This document shows positions 31,746-43,315 of a DNA stretch of 64,000 nt, piece after piece. Both the position numbers and the translations under genes were made by a program. The DNA is taken from NCBI GenBank assembly GCA_038030265.1, contig CM075937.1:1550001-1614000 (forward strand). Direction: 5' to 3'. Below the pieces are notes generated by a model. The model did not search any database and had not been told where the DNA came from. It was given only the letters and a program-made list of their open reading frames with translations. The DNA comes from Corythucha ciliata (taxonomy: Eukaryota; Arthropoda; Insecta; Hemiptera; Tingidae). Every line of letters starts with the position of its first letter. Position 1 is the first letter of the stretch.

Positions 31746-33679
31746 TTAGTAAACGTTTAGATACGTTTGTACCGTTTTTAATGCAGTGATGTCACTTGAA
31801 AAGTCTTCCCATTGGGCAGTTTTTACGCAGAGTGACAGAGCTGAGCGAAGTTCGTCGACTGTCAAGCACCCGGTGCGCCGAGCAGAAGAGGGATTGCGAG
31901 CATTGGTAATGAATCGCTGGCTCCAAGCCACAACCCTTTGAAGTTTGCTTAAGGATGAGTAATTCTGGCTCAACTGGAACAGAATACGTTCGTTAGCGGA
32001 AGACTCGTCGCATTTGGGCAATGTCGTTAACACCGAAACCTCTTTCACCTCCGGGAGAGCAGATACGTCCAGAATGATCGGAGAGTTCATTGGCCAAGAC
32101 TTTATAGGGGAACGCAAAAACCTTGGACCGTGCCACCACATTTCCGTTGAAACCATATCCGATGGAAGAACCCCACGCGATGCGCAGTCTGCGGCATTTT
32201 CCGCTGACGAAATATGATGCCATTGAGAAACCTGCGTGACGTCCAGTATGTTTACGACCCGATTAGCAACGTACGTTTTGAGTTTATGAGGAGGCGTTTG
32301 GAGAAACACTTGCGAGTCGGTGAACAAATAAACTTCTCTGACCTCAAGTCGACGTTGGAGAGCAGAAAGCGACGTTAAGAGTTTCGAGAGTAGGAGAGCT
32401 CCGTTGAGTTCCAACCGAGGAATCGTTTGTACTTTGAGGGGGGCAACTTTCGTTTTTGCCTTTATGAGTGTCACAGCGGCATTTTTTGAATCTTTCGCGA
32501 CGGCAGAGCGTAGGTAAATCGCAGCGGCGTACCCATGGGAACTCGCATCGCACATTCCAATTAAATGAAATACGTTGGCTTGTGGGTTTTTACATAAGCG
32601 AGGGATCTTTATCAACCCCAATGACGGAATCTGTGACGCGAACGCCGCCCACCTTGAGGCCACGTTATTTGAAAGATATTCGTCCCAACCTATTTTTTGA
32701 GCCCAAAGGTCCTCGAGAAAACACTTAGCCCAAAACACTACAGGACTTATCCAACCCAGGGGATCGAAGATGGACGCAACATGTGACAAGACAGCTCGTT
32801 TTGTTTTGGCGAATTCTGGACTCAGCGTTTTATAACTGAAGACGTCTTCGTTGGGTTCCCAAAACAAACCTAAAATCGGAAAAATTTTCTTGTCGTTGGG
32901 CGTGATAGATAAGCCGGGTGCTCTGTGGTCAGGAGATATTTCGTCAATTACCCGTTTCGAGTTAGAAGCCCACTTTCGAAGCTCGAATCCACCGTTCAGG
33001 AGCATCTGCGTAAGTTCGTTTCTGAACCGGACCGCTGAGTCATCGTTTGAAACAGATACACAAATGTCGTCCATAAAGCATGATTCGCGAATGGCCAGTG
33101 CCGCGAGTGGGAAGCGGCTCCATGATCAGCTACTAACTGAAGCAACACACGTTGTGCTTGAAATGGCGAAGAACTGACGCCGTACGTTACCGTGCAGAGT
33201 TCGTATTCTTGGACCGGCATTCCTTCGTTTTCTCTCCATACTATGTGCTGGTACGTCCGATCCTCTGGATGTACTAAAATTTGACGATACATCATCTTTA
33301 TGTCCGTTGTGATTGCGATTTTCTCAATGCGGAACAATGTGAGAATTTCCGTTATGTCCCGTTGAAGAGGCGGGCCCGTTAGGAGTCGATCGTTCAAGGA
33401 AAATCCTGAAGTGTCGGGACATGAAGCGTCGAAAACGACGCGAACAGGAGATGATGAAGAGTCCCGAAAAATTGCGAAGTGGGGAATGAAGTAAGTTCCG
33501 TTGGTTTTAGCGAGCTGCATGTGACCTTTTTCCAGATATTCTTTCATGAATTGATTATACGCCCTTTTGAAATTCGCATTTTTTCTCATTTTATTTTCGA
33601 GCGAGCGCCAACGACTTAACGCTGTAGTACGGCTGTCACTGAAAGAAGGGAGGTCGTTGTCTACGAAAGGGAGCCGCAC
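31746..33679 (-). pseudogene. BEL/Pao reverse transcriptase and RNase H (two frames)
   Basis: Frame 33,679-32,996 holds the RT fingers and palm: VRVVFDASCP, SLNDRLLTGPPL, ITTDIKMMYRQILVHPED and YGVSSSPFQAQRVLLQL. A frameshift precedes the catalytic box, which reads F-M-D-D at 33,074. Frame 33,074-31,746 continues the thumb (LGLFWEPNEDVFSY) and the RNase H (MCDASSHGYAAAIYL, PRLELNGALLL, LFTDSQVFLQ, NAADCASRG) with its acidic residues present. Confidence 0.9.
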
Positions 33680-34871
33680 TTGCCAGTCACGTCGGTTGAG
33701 AGCGTGGTGGCGAAATGCTGTTCGGCAAGATCGTCAGCAGGATCACTGCAGATAGGTCTTTCTACTTCTTCCGTTTGCCAAAATTGTTGAAGAGTCTCAT
33801 CCAGACGATCTTCTAAAGCTTCTAGCGACGTAATCAGGCTCGTTGACACTTCTGTTGACATCGGAGAAATAGCACCGATGACGACCCATCCAAATGCGGT
33901 TTTGATAGCAGCAGGTTTGCCTGGTCGTACGAGAGTGCCTTTCATTAGAATTTCAGGATAGAATTCTGCACCTAAGAGAAAATCAATTTTGTGTTTGACG
34001 AAAAACTGGTTATCCGCTAACGGCAAGCCTAATAAGTATTCAAATCTGTCCGGTGTGAGAGAAGTGCTGGGTAATTCGGCGCATATTCGGTTCAAAACAT
34101 GGGCCTCGACACACCATTGAGTTTTCGTTTCGTTTGTTGGAGATAAAAGGCAATTTACTTTTCCGGGTGAAGTAACGATATTTTTGTTCGAAACCCCTGC
34201 GAGCTGAAGGGGACATTTTTAATCGGAAGCTTCAATCTTTGTACCATCTCCGTGGTTATCAAATTAATTTGTGAGCCTGTGTCAATAACCAAACGAATGG
34301 GCATCCAACTCCCATCTATCCCTTTAAGCAGGGCTCGAGCGGTGCCGAGAAGAACTGTAGGCGGAGCAGTAGCAATCAACGATGAAGCGGCGTTCATTGT
34401 CCTGGAAGGAAGCGTAGTGGCGTTGGTTTCATAAGAAACAGCGGGGGAGACGTTCCATGAAGGCGGGAGGAGTGGAGAGACCGGTGATTTTTCGATTATT
34501 TTACATCCGGTGGTAAACGTTACTAGGGCTTGAGCTCCAGCCTCCCTCTCGTTCTCCTGAGCGTTGCGGGTCGTGCCGTAAGACGACTCCAAACTGTCGT
34601 TGTGTAACAAGGTGTGATGTTTTTGATCACCACAAAGTTTACATTTATGTTGTGATTTACAATTTACTCGCACATGGGAGCCAAGGCACGCAAAACATCT
34701 CGATTTCGCTTTAATTAATTGATAGCGCTCGGTTGGGGTCATGTCGTTGTTGAATTTCGAACAACAGTACAAAGAATGCAGCCCGGAACACGCGTCACAC
34801 ATAAACTTGATAGAGGAGGAAGAGGAGGAGGTTTCTTTGATCGTTTTTACTGAGGAGGGGTTCGTGAGCAT
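33661..34871 (-). pseudogene. BEL/Pao zinc knuckles and aspartic protease (two frames)
   Basis: Frame 34,871-34,155 has two Cys/His modules (CDACSGLHSLYCCSKF; CFACLGSHVRVNCKSQHKCKLCGDQKHH) and then the protease core LVIDTGSQINLITTEMVQRL. A frameshift near 34,150 leads to 34,095-33,661, which contains the flap-like KIDFLLGAEFYPEIL and the region joining protease to RT. Motifs are intact. The frame is not. Confidence 0.85.
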
Positions 34872-34882
34872 TGACGTTGACG

Positions 34883-35848
34883 TTAAGTTAGATTGAAATT
34901 TAGAACCTTTAGAAAATTAGTTCTAGGCGTTCGTTTACCTACCGGTGTCGTAGACGTTAGACAGAGATTAGTATTGAAATTCGAAAACTCTTTTATTTTG
35001 CAATGATCTTCCACGAATTTAATTAGCTTTTGAAACGTGGGAATTGTCTCCGTGTCTCCTAGCGTCCGTTCGAAAAGTAGCCGAAAATGGGCAGGTAAAG
35101 CTCGTGATGCTAATTGAAACAAAATGAAGTCACTATGATGTTCTAATTCTAAATTATAAAAGGCTAAATAGTTTGTATTAAATGTATCAAGAAACGTTTG
35201 GAGTTCTGAGGGAGCATCACTCTTCACCGGCTTAAATTCTAAAATTTGATTAATGTAGTGGGTTGCAAGCGCTCGTGTAGATCCATAACGGTTTTTTATT
35301 AGTTGATAAGCTACGTTATAATTAGAGTCGGACAATTCGAGGGTTTCGATTAATTTTAACGGAGGACCTGAAAGTAGAGATCTTAAATAAGTTAATTTTG
35401 TTACGTTTGAATACGGTCCTTTGTGAACTACCTCGTTAAATAGAGCGATAAAGTTATGAAAATTATTTATTTCACCGGACCAATTGGGCACTAATATTTT
35501 GGGAAGACGCACGTCTGGAGTACTCGTTGAGACAGGATTTACTCTATGCTTAAGCGTCGCCTCGGTGGCTCGCACCTCATAATACATTTGGTCGAAGGCA
35601 AGAGTTTGTGCGTCTACGCTAATCCTGTCTTCCTTTTCAGCGGATGCGTTTAGTTCCAACAAGGCGTCTTGAAAACCCTCAAAACGCTCCTTTAATTCGC
35701 TCAGTTCTTGGCACCGGGCAAGAAATACACTGACCGAAGAAGCTCCGGTCTTCGTTGACACGTCAAATGTGGCTTGTAATTGAGCGAAGGCGTTTTCCCT
35801 TCTCAGCTTATAAGCTTCTAACTTATTTTTAATTTCATCGTATTCCAT
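34883..35848 (-). pseudogene. BEL/Pao gag
   Basis: Gag of the BEL/Pao element, 321 residues from ATG 35,848. The N-terminal ~90 residues are helical and Glu/Lys-rich. From residue ~112 the DUF1759-like capsid region follows: LPKILVPNWSGEINNFHNFIALF, VTKLTYLRSLLSGPPL and LIKNRYGSTRALATHYI. The frame ends in a frameshift just before the zinc-knuckle ORF. Confidence 0.88.
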
Positions 35849-36485
35849 TTTTAAATTTAATTAAACTTATTTTTTTGTATTGAGGATAATTAGATAAACT
35901 TTTCGTAGAAAACAAATTTTATTTGTCACTTTAAACTTAGGAGATAGCAAGAGAGAGAAACAGGAATGAGCTTGCAACATATGCTATAGATAAGTAGGAA
36001 AGAAAGAGGGCACGATAAATATACGACTTTGACCACGGTTGAAATTCACGTTTTATTTTATTTTATTAATTAACTGAATTAATTTAAACCTTGGCAGCTA
36101 CATTGATCCGGTCCGGATTAGACCATGTTTACTACGCAGTTAAGGTAGTGTAATTTAACCGAATTTGGGGAAAGGCTCGCTAATAAAAACACTGAACTCA
36201 CCGTTGATGAGATGACGGTAAGGTCCGGCTTTTCCGTCGCGTTAACTTTAAGGGCGCGATTGAGTTCTGTTTAATTAGCGAGTTCACGAGCGGGGGTGGC
36301 GTTACGATTCAATGTTTTTCACAACCGTGGTCTTACAAAAAACTCTGAACAACTGTCTTTTTTTCTACTGCTCTTAGGTACAAAAGGGCATCATCTCTCG
36401 TAAAGCGAATAGATACCCCTTCCAGGCTACTTATCGGAGATAATTTTTAATTTCTAAATAACGTTTTTGAACATGCCTTCATGGC
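35849..36485. other. BEL/Pao leader side, no gene
   Basis: A/T-rich sequence upstream of gag. No copy of it was found on the 3' side of the element, so I cannot call it an LTR. Confidence 0.4.
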
Positions 36486-37472
36486 GTAAACAGTAGGAAA
36501 TCGGAAATCCGTTGCCTCTGAAGTCAACTTCGGGCTTAAAACTGGGAAAAAGCGCCAATCGATAGCACCAATTTAAAAATAATTGGCTAATTTCCTGCCA
36601 TTATTGAGAAAAATAACTAATTACCAATGCTAATTTAATTAAAAACGCCATTTGCAGTTCAAATCGGGGAAAAGTGTTAATTCACTGCTAAAAAGGTAAA
36701 ACATCCACAATTTGCAGCAAAAATTGAGTGAAACGCCAATTCAAAGTCAGGACCAAGAAAAATCGCTTTTACGAAATAAAAACGCTACGTCGCTGCTAAA
36801 ATTGACGACATTTATCCACGGCTAAAGTGAGAAAAACCACTAACTAGCCCGCCTAATATTTAGAGTAACGATAACTTTTGCCACTTTTTCTCAAATTGGG
36901 AACAAGTGGTAATTAGCTGTAGAAAAAGGTAAAAAAAAAAAAATACCGCTAATCTGCTGCTCAAATTGAGAACAAGTGCTAATTCGCTGCTAAAGAAAGG
37001 TAAAACATAGCTATGAGTTGCAGCAAAAATTGAGGAAAGCTCCAATTCGCGGTTAAAATTGAGGAAACTCACTAATTCGTGGATAAATTGTGTAGAAAAA
37101 GCTATCATAGCTATCATTCGTGGGTAAAATTGAAAGTATTCAAATTTTCGACTGTTTGAAAATACGCCAATTTGCGGATTCTGAAGGCAACTTTGTGGCT
37201 AAAATTGAGAAAAAACGCGAATTCCTGGCAAAATAAGTTTAAAAACATCCACTGCTTGCCGACTAAAATTGAGAAAATATCCCATTTGAGGCTTCAATTG
37301 AGCACAGATTCTAATTGGCGGATAGGATGTATAAATACATAGAACTCGTGGTTAAATTAAGGGGAAATTTATAATTTGATGCTACGTAATAATTTTATTT
37401 CTTGCTTATTTAGTGACTCAAGGGGCCTCATAGAGATTTCCGTCCCGGGCCCCGATAGGTGTCGGTCCGCCA
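36486..37472 (+). repeat. Type 2 ~30 bp repeat array with hAT-like right end
   Basis: About thirty irregular units follow the consensus GCTAATTCGTGGCTAAAATT plus a GAGAAAAA segment (about 29-31 bp). The array ends with a CCGGGCCCCGATAG stretch and terminates GGTCCGCCAGTG at 37,472. That is the same terminus as the right end of the complete element at 54,394. The left end is missing or unrecognised. Confidence 0.75.
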
Positions 37473-38951
37473 GTGTACAATCCCATACATTCAAACCTCT
37501 CTATACGGTGGCTCTTTCACGATCTCGCTTTCGTTCAACGCACAGTATGAACCCCCATACTCCCATCCATAGCTATGTTTTAATTCTCAGCCCACAACAT
37601 CCATGTTTTTTTTTGTTTTTTTTGTCACCGCCCAACCAGCGAAACCGAATAGTGGATCCCACCCTGACCGTGACATTTTATTGCCGAGACCTTGACTTCA
37701 ACAGTCGACTGCCTATTATGTCTGGGTGATGGTGTTGGGAACCAATGCGAGTGTTATTTGAACGGAGAGAGACAAGTCAACGGACTTGAGCTGGAAATGC
37801 GTGAAAATTGACAATTAGGAGAGAAAAAGCCTTTACAAGAGAAGGCAAGGCAAAGACCCTTGTTTTATATGAGTCGAAGGCATTTTTAATTGGTGATCAT
37901 TCCATTAAAATTTAGCTCTAATGAGATCTTAAAAGCGAGACAATGGCCTCCCAGTTCACAAATTATTTGTAACGAAGGAAAAGAAGAAATTACATAGTAG
38001 AATCGATCACTAACTACTTGCCTTGGATTTCCTGAAATAGGAATTCAAAGTCATAATACGACCTTTATCAAAGTCTATTGAACCTTGAAAATCCCTCTGG
38101 TCGGTAATATTTTTTGTTTTTTTGTTTTTAATAGTCAGGAGAGCCTTTTAAACCGTTGAAATAATTTCGTTTTCGGTAGGGGGGGGGGGGGATGAAAAGG
38201 CGAGAAATATAAAGAGATTCAAGGCAAGGAGGGGGGCAATTTATTTGAGGCGATGTTCCACTGATTGGTTTTTTAGGAGGGTCAGAATCTCTCGAAGCCA
38301 ATCTCCCACATTGGAGCAAAAACAATTGGAAATATCCGGTGGTAGGGTGGGGGGGGGGATCGCGCATGAGATCGACAGTCTATTCAAGGTTGCTTCAAGA
38401 TATTAACGGAAAAAAAAAAATAAAATAAATTAAAATATATGATTGGATAGGTAGTAATTCAACAAGTGCCCACGCTGTCCGAACTAGCCTGAGGACAACA
38501 TGCGAATCTCATTTTGTATGAAAAAAAAAGGCAGCGCGCTTTTCAGCAAGGTTTACAACGGATAAAAAAACCAAATTACGCGTTACTACATTGCGTAACA
38601 AAATCATGCTTTGTTCTTATAAATACGGAAATTCCGTCTAACGTAACTGAATTCCTGGGAGAAAATTCGTTGCACGTCCCTAGGAGGCCCTCCCCCCTCG
38701 CCTTCCCATCATCGAAAGACCCGAAGACAGGTACAAATTAATTATAAATCTGAGGGCCGGAAGGGCATTGAAATTCTTGGATAATCACTTTCCATTAATC
38801 ACGAGAGTCCCCTCGGTGAAACTCTCAATGAATAGAACGATACGAATTAACAGCTATACTAAGCGGATTTAGTTTGAGTTTCCTCGACCGTTCCCAAGGA
38901 CGACCGCACCCTTAAGAACTTCTATTCTCGACTTGACTGGCCGTCTGTACA
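37473..38951. other. Intergenic, no gene recognised
   Basis: G runs lie at about 38,180 and 38,350, and an A run at about 38,409. Short ORFs here show no family resemblance. The last ~100 bp form the upstream region of the cuticle-type gene. Confidence 0.4.
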
Positions 38952-38959
38952 TATATAAA
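38952..38959 (+). promoter_or_regulatory. TATA box of the cuticle-type gene
   Basis: TATATAAA lies 107 bp before the start codon, with a TTTTAGTG initiator-like sequence about 30 bp downstream. This spacing fits a standard Pol II core promoter. Confidence 0.7.
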
Positions 38960-39058
38960 CTGAGACTTACGGTCCAAAGGATTTTAGTGAAGAAAGTGCG
39001 TGAAGCGTAAAGCTCGTTCAAAATTTTGTGAGAAAACACAGACCTCCTAGTTTCAATC

Positions 39059-39393
39059 ATGAAAATGCTGGTTTGTTGAATCGTTTGTCTTTTAAGCAGT
39101 GAAATCATTTTTACATTATTAATTGGTCAATCGCAGGTGGTGTTTTTCTGTGCCGTGGCCGCCGTTAGCGCCGCTCCTCATCTGGTGGCCCCAGCCGCGA
39201 CGACCTACATTAAAGAGGCCGTCTACCCGGCGTCCGTTGCGGTCGCTGGTCCAGCCGTTGTTGAATCACGTGCCGCCCTTGTTGCTGCCCCAGCTGTTGC
39301 TGTCGCTGGTCCCGCCGTTGCTGTCGCTCCAGCTGTGAGTTTCATTTTTCAGTTCTGTCGTACAGAATCTATTTTGATCATTTTATCAATTTT

Positions 39394-39427
<34 letters not shown>

Positions 39428-39891
39428 TCGCCGTCGCTCCCGCTGTCGGAACAGCCATCACTAAGACCGTTCACTACGCCCATCAACCCGTTGTCGCCGG
39501 CTACACTTCAACCATCGTCAAACCCGACCTCGGCACCCTTGCCACTCCCTTCAACACCGTCTCTCAACACCGAGTCGCCGCTCCGGCTCGCGCCGTCGAC
39601 ACCATTGTCCCTCACGTGACTCAAGTCCACCCTGAGGTTCACGTTCAACGGGTTGCCGTCGACGTTCCAGTCAGAACTCCCGTCGTCAGTGAAGTCGAAC
39701 TTCGCACCCCAGTTGTTCACGCTGCTCCCGTCGCTGTGGCCGCCGCTCCTGTTGTCGAAACCCGTGCCGCTTACGCTTCCGGTCACGCTTTTATCGCTCC
39801 CGCTCCAGTAGGCGTCGTCGCCAAAACCGTCACCTACGGAGTTCCCGCTACTGCTGGACTCATTGCTAAGAACGCTTGGTACGAACACTAA
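39059..39891 (+). CDS. Secreted Ala/Val/Pro-rich cuticle-type protein
   Basis: A predicted 224-residue secreted structural protein, probably of cuticle or other extracellular matrix. Exons: 39,059-39,070 (MKML), 39,137-39,334 and 39,427-39,891. The split of the signal peptide by a phase-0 intron right after the first codons is common in arthropod cuticle genes. The signal peptide reads MKML-VVFFCAVAAVSA. The mature part is rich in AAPA/VAVAP-type repeats, with PVVHAAPVAVAAAPVVE and a His-rich middle, and ends KNAWYEH. There is no Rebers-Riddiford chitin-binding motif, so it fits a low-complexity cuticle class rather than CPR. A TATA box precedes it and AATAAA follows. The second intron is odd: its acceptor is preceded by about 25 A residues rather than pyrimidines. 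Confidence 0.85.
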
Positions 39892-40021
39892 ATAACAGCC
39901 AAAACTCCTATAATGTTCTTCCTACAAATCTAACGAGATACAATGAACCTTAAAATCCTATAAACTACAGAGTGTCTATACGGTTTCACCGTGCATTGTC
40001 TGTCTCCTACACGTCAAAAAC

Positions 40022-40027
40022 AATAAA
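40022..40027 (+). promoter_or_regulatory. Poly(A) signal of the cuticle-type gene
   Basis: AATAAA lies 131 bp after the stop codon. Confidence 0.55.
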
Positions 40028-41489
40028 ACGTTGTTCTATTATTTATAAGCCGCTTAAATATTTACTCTTTCATTTTCCCCTTTTAAAAACACCCGAACTT
40101 ATAGAAGAAAATTGTAAAATTGCCAAAATACGCCTGAGACGGAACTATTATAACGACATTTGGCTCGTCCATGGAAAGTTCTTGGGTCAAATTAATTATC
40201 TCGCTTTCGGTCCACTTCTTATCGCCAGTTTTCAAGACAATTGGCGAAACGGTAGGGGCATAGAGGAGGGGGGTTGTATTACGCGTGGTACTATGCTGCT
40301 TGAAATAGGACTCACGCATGCACAAAAATAATTGTAAGTTTGGTCCTTGCTTTGGGGCTTTGTAGCCTCAAAAAAGTCCATTTTATTTTATGGTAATAGG
40401 GAAAAAGTGATATGGTCAGCATTGATCTTGACCGGTGGGGGGGGAGGGGTTAGGAATTAAGATCGTAAAGCGTCACAACCAGGATACCTATTTGAAAGTC
40501 GAGGCGAGCACATACACTCACGAGGGCGAAAATACCGCGGGTCAACGATTTCTTCGTTACACAGAACAGGGGTCACGTTTGGGTCTTTCCATTCCTCGAG
40601 CAATTGTGATGAAAAGAGTCGGTAGCTGCTTTGTAGTTTGAAAGAAGGAGGAAAAAAGAAGGGGGGGGGGGATGAGGAAAAATGGAAATCTTTTCTCTAC
40701 GGTGTATCATCAATTTTTATCGCATCTTAGTTTTTCCCCCTTTTTTTCGCCGGCCGTTCTTCATAGAAAAGCCAATTGTCTCCCGGGTCGTAAGTTTAGT
40801 TTTGTCTGGAGGATGATCCGCGCATACTGGGTTGGTAGTCTCTGTACTTTATCGCACAAAACGTATTTTTTTGGTTTAGCGTGTTCTTTTTTTTTTTCTA
40901 CAGAAAACTTGATTATTCTTTAGTGCCTATATTAGTTTTGCTCTATGTAGATGTTAAAGTTAATGTGATTAAACAGTAAATGTGCACATTTACCGGTTAA
41001 TTTACGCACTCACCGGTGAAAATGTGCACATTTATCGTTTTCACACATTAATTTTAACATCATAACAACATAAAATGCTAGAATAGGGCTGACTCTCAGC
41101 ACCGAAAAGGAATGTCCATTTTCCAATTTGGCTTCAACAGTTTTTCTCAAGTCTTTCCACCATTGCCGAGCCTATTCCTTTAGAAAAGTTTCTCGATTGC
41201 GTGTCAGTGCTGAAAAATTAGCACGATTTTCAGCATCACGCGCGGGCTTTTCACGAAAAACGGATCGTACAGTGTGAACGAGGTATAGTGACGCCCCGCG
41301 CAGTAGCGGTCTGTTGCCGGCCAACGTTGATTCATATTTATTTACGCAAAAATTTAATTATTTATTTTCTTGGGAGGGAAACTCAAAATATTTGTAATCG
41401 CGATTGTACAGTCAGTGTTAATTGTTTATCTCAAGCTTATTGGCGTAGAGAGTCAACGTTTTCATTCAATTCATTCAATTATTATTTTC
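40028..41489. other. Intergenic and probable promoter region of the next gene
   Basis: No confident coding sequence. G runs lie at about 40,437 and 40,663. At 40,977-41,045 the motif GTGCACATTTACCGG occurs in both orientations around CACCGGTGA, a short palindromic cluster. The start exon of the Pro/Gly-rich gene should lie here but was not identified. Confidence 0.4.
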
Positions 41490-43031
41490 AGATTATTTTA
41501 CTGGCTATAGTGGCTCTCTCGCTCCAATATGAGGACGACATGAAAGGCTCAACAACAGAAGCCTCGGACGATGCAATGTACGATGACTATGACGAATCTG
41601 ATGACGTTGACGGGCCTGAAGACGACGCAACCATAGGAGGAGAATACAGAAAACACGGTGAATTATATAATCTTCATTTTTTTAAGCAAATAAAATGAAT
41701 CCGGCGTCATCATGGTCTATCTACGACATTATTTTAGATGGGTACGGTGGATACGATGGCGGTGGATACAGTGGAGGGGGATACAGCGGTGGAGGTTACG
41801 GCGGTGGAAAAGGCCGATATTGGCCGAATAAAGGGCAAGATTGTTGCCCTTGTAAACGTCGAGGAGGCGGTGGTGGTGGCCATTGGAACTGGAAAGGAAA
41901 GGGTAGAGGGCACTATCCCAAAGGAGGAAGTGGTGGAGGCGGTAGTGACGGCGGTTATCCCTCTTATCCAGATCAGGTTAATAATAAATGTGAGTAATTA
42001 ATTTTTAATAGAAGTTACAAAATATATTTTTTTTAAATTTTGGTTTTTAGGGTAATAAAGGGAAAGAACCAGCAGTGCCATTTCCAGCGGGAGGAGGCTG
42101 TACAACGTGTGATAATGGTGACAATGGAAGGCCTTCACCTTCTCCACAGCCAGGACGTGGAGGAGGAAGAGGACCTCCTCCACCGCCTTATCCAGATCAA
42201 GGCGACAAACGAGGACCACCACAATCACCCAAACCTGACGGTGGAGGAGGGAGAGGTCCTCCACCACCTTCTAGACCAAACAGTGGAGGTGGTAGAGGTC
42301 CACCACCCCCTTCTAAGCCTGACGGTGGTGGAGGAAGAAGGCCTCCTCCACCACCTTACCCCGACGAAGGAGGTAATAAAGGTCCCCCTCCACAACCTGG
42401 TGGTGCTGGAGGAAGAGGAACTCCTCCTCCCTCAAGACCTGAAGGCGGGGGTGGTAGTAGAGGAACTACGCCTCGTCCTCAATCTGGTGGTGGTGGAGGA
42501 AGAGGAACTACACCTCCTCCACAGCCTGGTGGTGGAGGAAGAGGTACACCTCCTCCAGCACAGCCTGGTGGTGGGGGAGGGAACAGAGGAACTACTTCTC
42601 GTCCTCAATCTGGCGGAGGTGAAGGAAGAGGAACAACTCCTCCACAACAGCCTGGGGGTGGTGGAAGAGGAACTTTTCCCCCATCACAGCCTGGAAGCGG
42701 CGGCGGAGGAAGAGGAACTCCTCCACCTCCTTACCCTGACGAAAGAGACCGAAGAGGCCCACCTACAACTAATCAACCAAACAGTGGCGGTGGAGGAAGA
42801 GGTTCACCGCCTCCTCCCTACCCAGACCAAGGCGACAGAAGAGGTTCACCACCTCCACCCTATCCAGACCAAGGCGACAGAAGAGGTCAACCGCCTCCAA
42901 CGTCACCAGATCAAGGCGACTGGAGAGGCCCGTCTACCCCTGAACAGCCAAGGGATGGGTCGGGAAGAGGGTCACCCTCTCCTCCTCCTCCATACCCGGA
43001 AAATAGAAGAGGAAGCTCTTCCGGCCGGTAA
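41490..43031 (+). CDS. Gly/Tyr- and Pro/Gly-repeat secreted protein (start exon not found)
   Basis: Exons by GT-AG sites and phase: 41,490-41,657; 41,738-41,976; 42,051-43,031 (TAA). The first visible exon begins with a hydrophobic run (IILLAIVALSLQ) that looks like the end of a signal peptide, so a short upstream exon with the Met is expected. Next come an acidic segment (DDAMYDDYDESDDVDGPEDD), a Gly/Tyr segment (GGYSGGGYGGG) with a CCPCKRR cluster, and about 300 residues of imperfect repeats built on PPP, PDQGD and GGGGRG. It resembles matrix, adhesive or silk-like low-complexity proteins. I recognise no specific family. Codons are intact throughout the repeats, which supports real coding. 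Confidence 0.8.
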
Positions 43032-43229
43032 CAGATCCAAAACTTCACAAATATTCTCTTGATTTGTAATTGACTAATTGCCTAAAGTACTTCGTTCAAA
43101 ACACTATGTATGAAATACAAAAATTTCAAATTGTCTTATTCAGTTTAAAAGAGAAAATTACATTTTGTTAATAGAAACGGTATTGGGCTGGACTTGATTC
43201 ATTATTACGCTTAATGTTGAGTATTTTCC

Positions 43230-43235
43230 AATAAA
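43230..43235 (+). promoter_or_regulatory. Poly(A) signal of the Pro/Gly-repeat gene
   Basis: AATAAA lies 199 bp after the stop codon. Confidence 0.5.
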
Positions 43236-43315
43236 GTTCAATTTACGTAATGTACACGCATAATTAATTCTGGTCTTTTTAACTCTCCTTTCGTTGTGGT
43301 ATTCGCACCTCGGAC

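Larger units (their letters stand above)
30487..35848 (-). mobile_element. BEL/Pao retrotransposon internal region
   Basis: A minus-strand gag-pol of normal length and domain order, broken by about five frameshifts. I found no matching LTR pair in the ~600 bp on either side, so LTRs are lost, very divergent or unrecognised. The flanking 35,849-36,485 is A/T-rich leader-like sequence. The assignment to BEL/Pao rests on the DUF1759-type gag, the paired zinc knuckles, the FMDD polymerase box, and an RNase H preceding an integrase with intact DDE residues. Confidence 0.9.

Noticed and set aside
42432..42647. Ser/Arg/Thr-rich antisense ORF
   Set aside because: It is the reverse reading of the Pro/Gly repeat exon.
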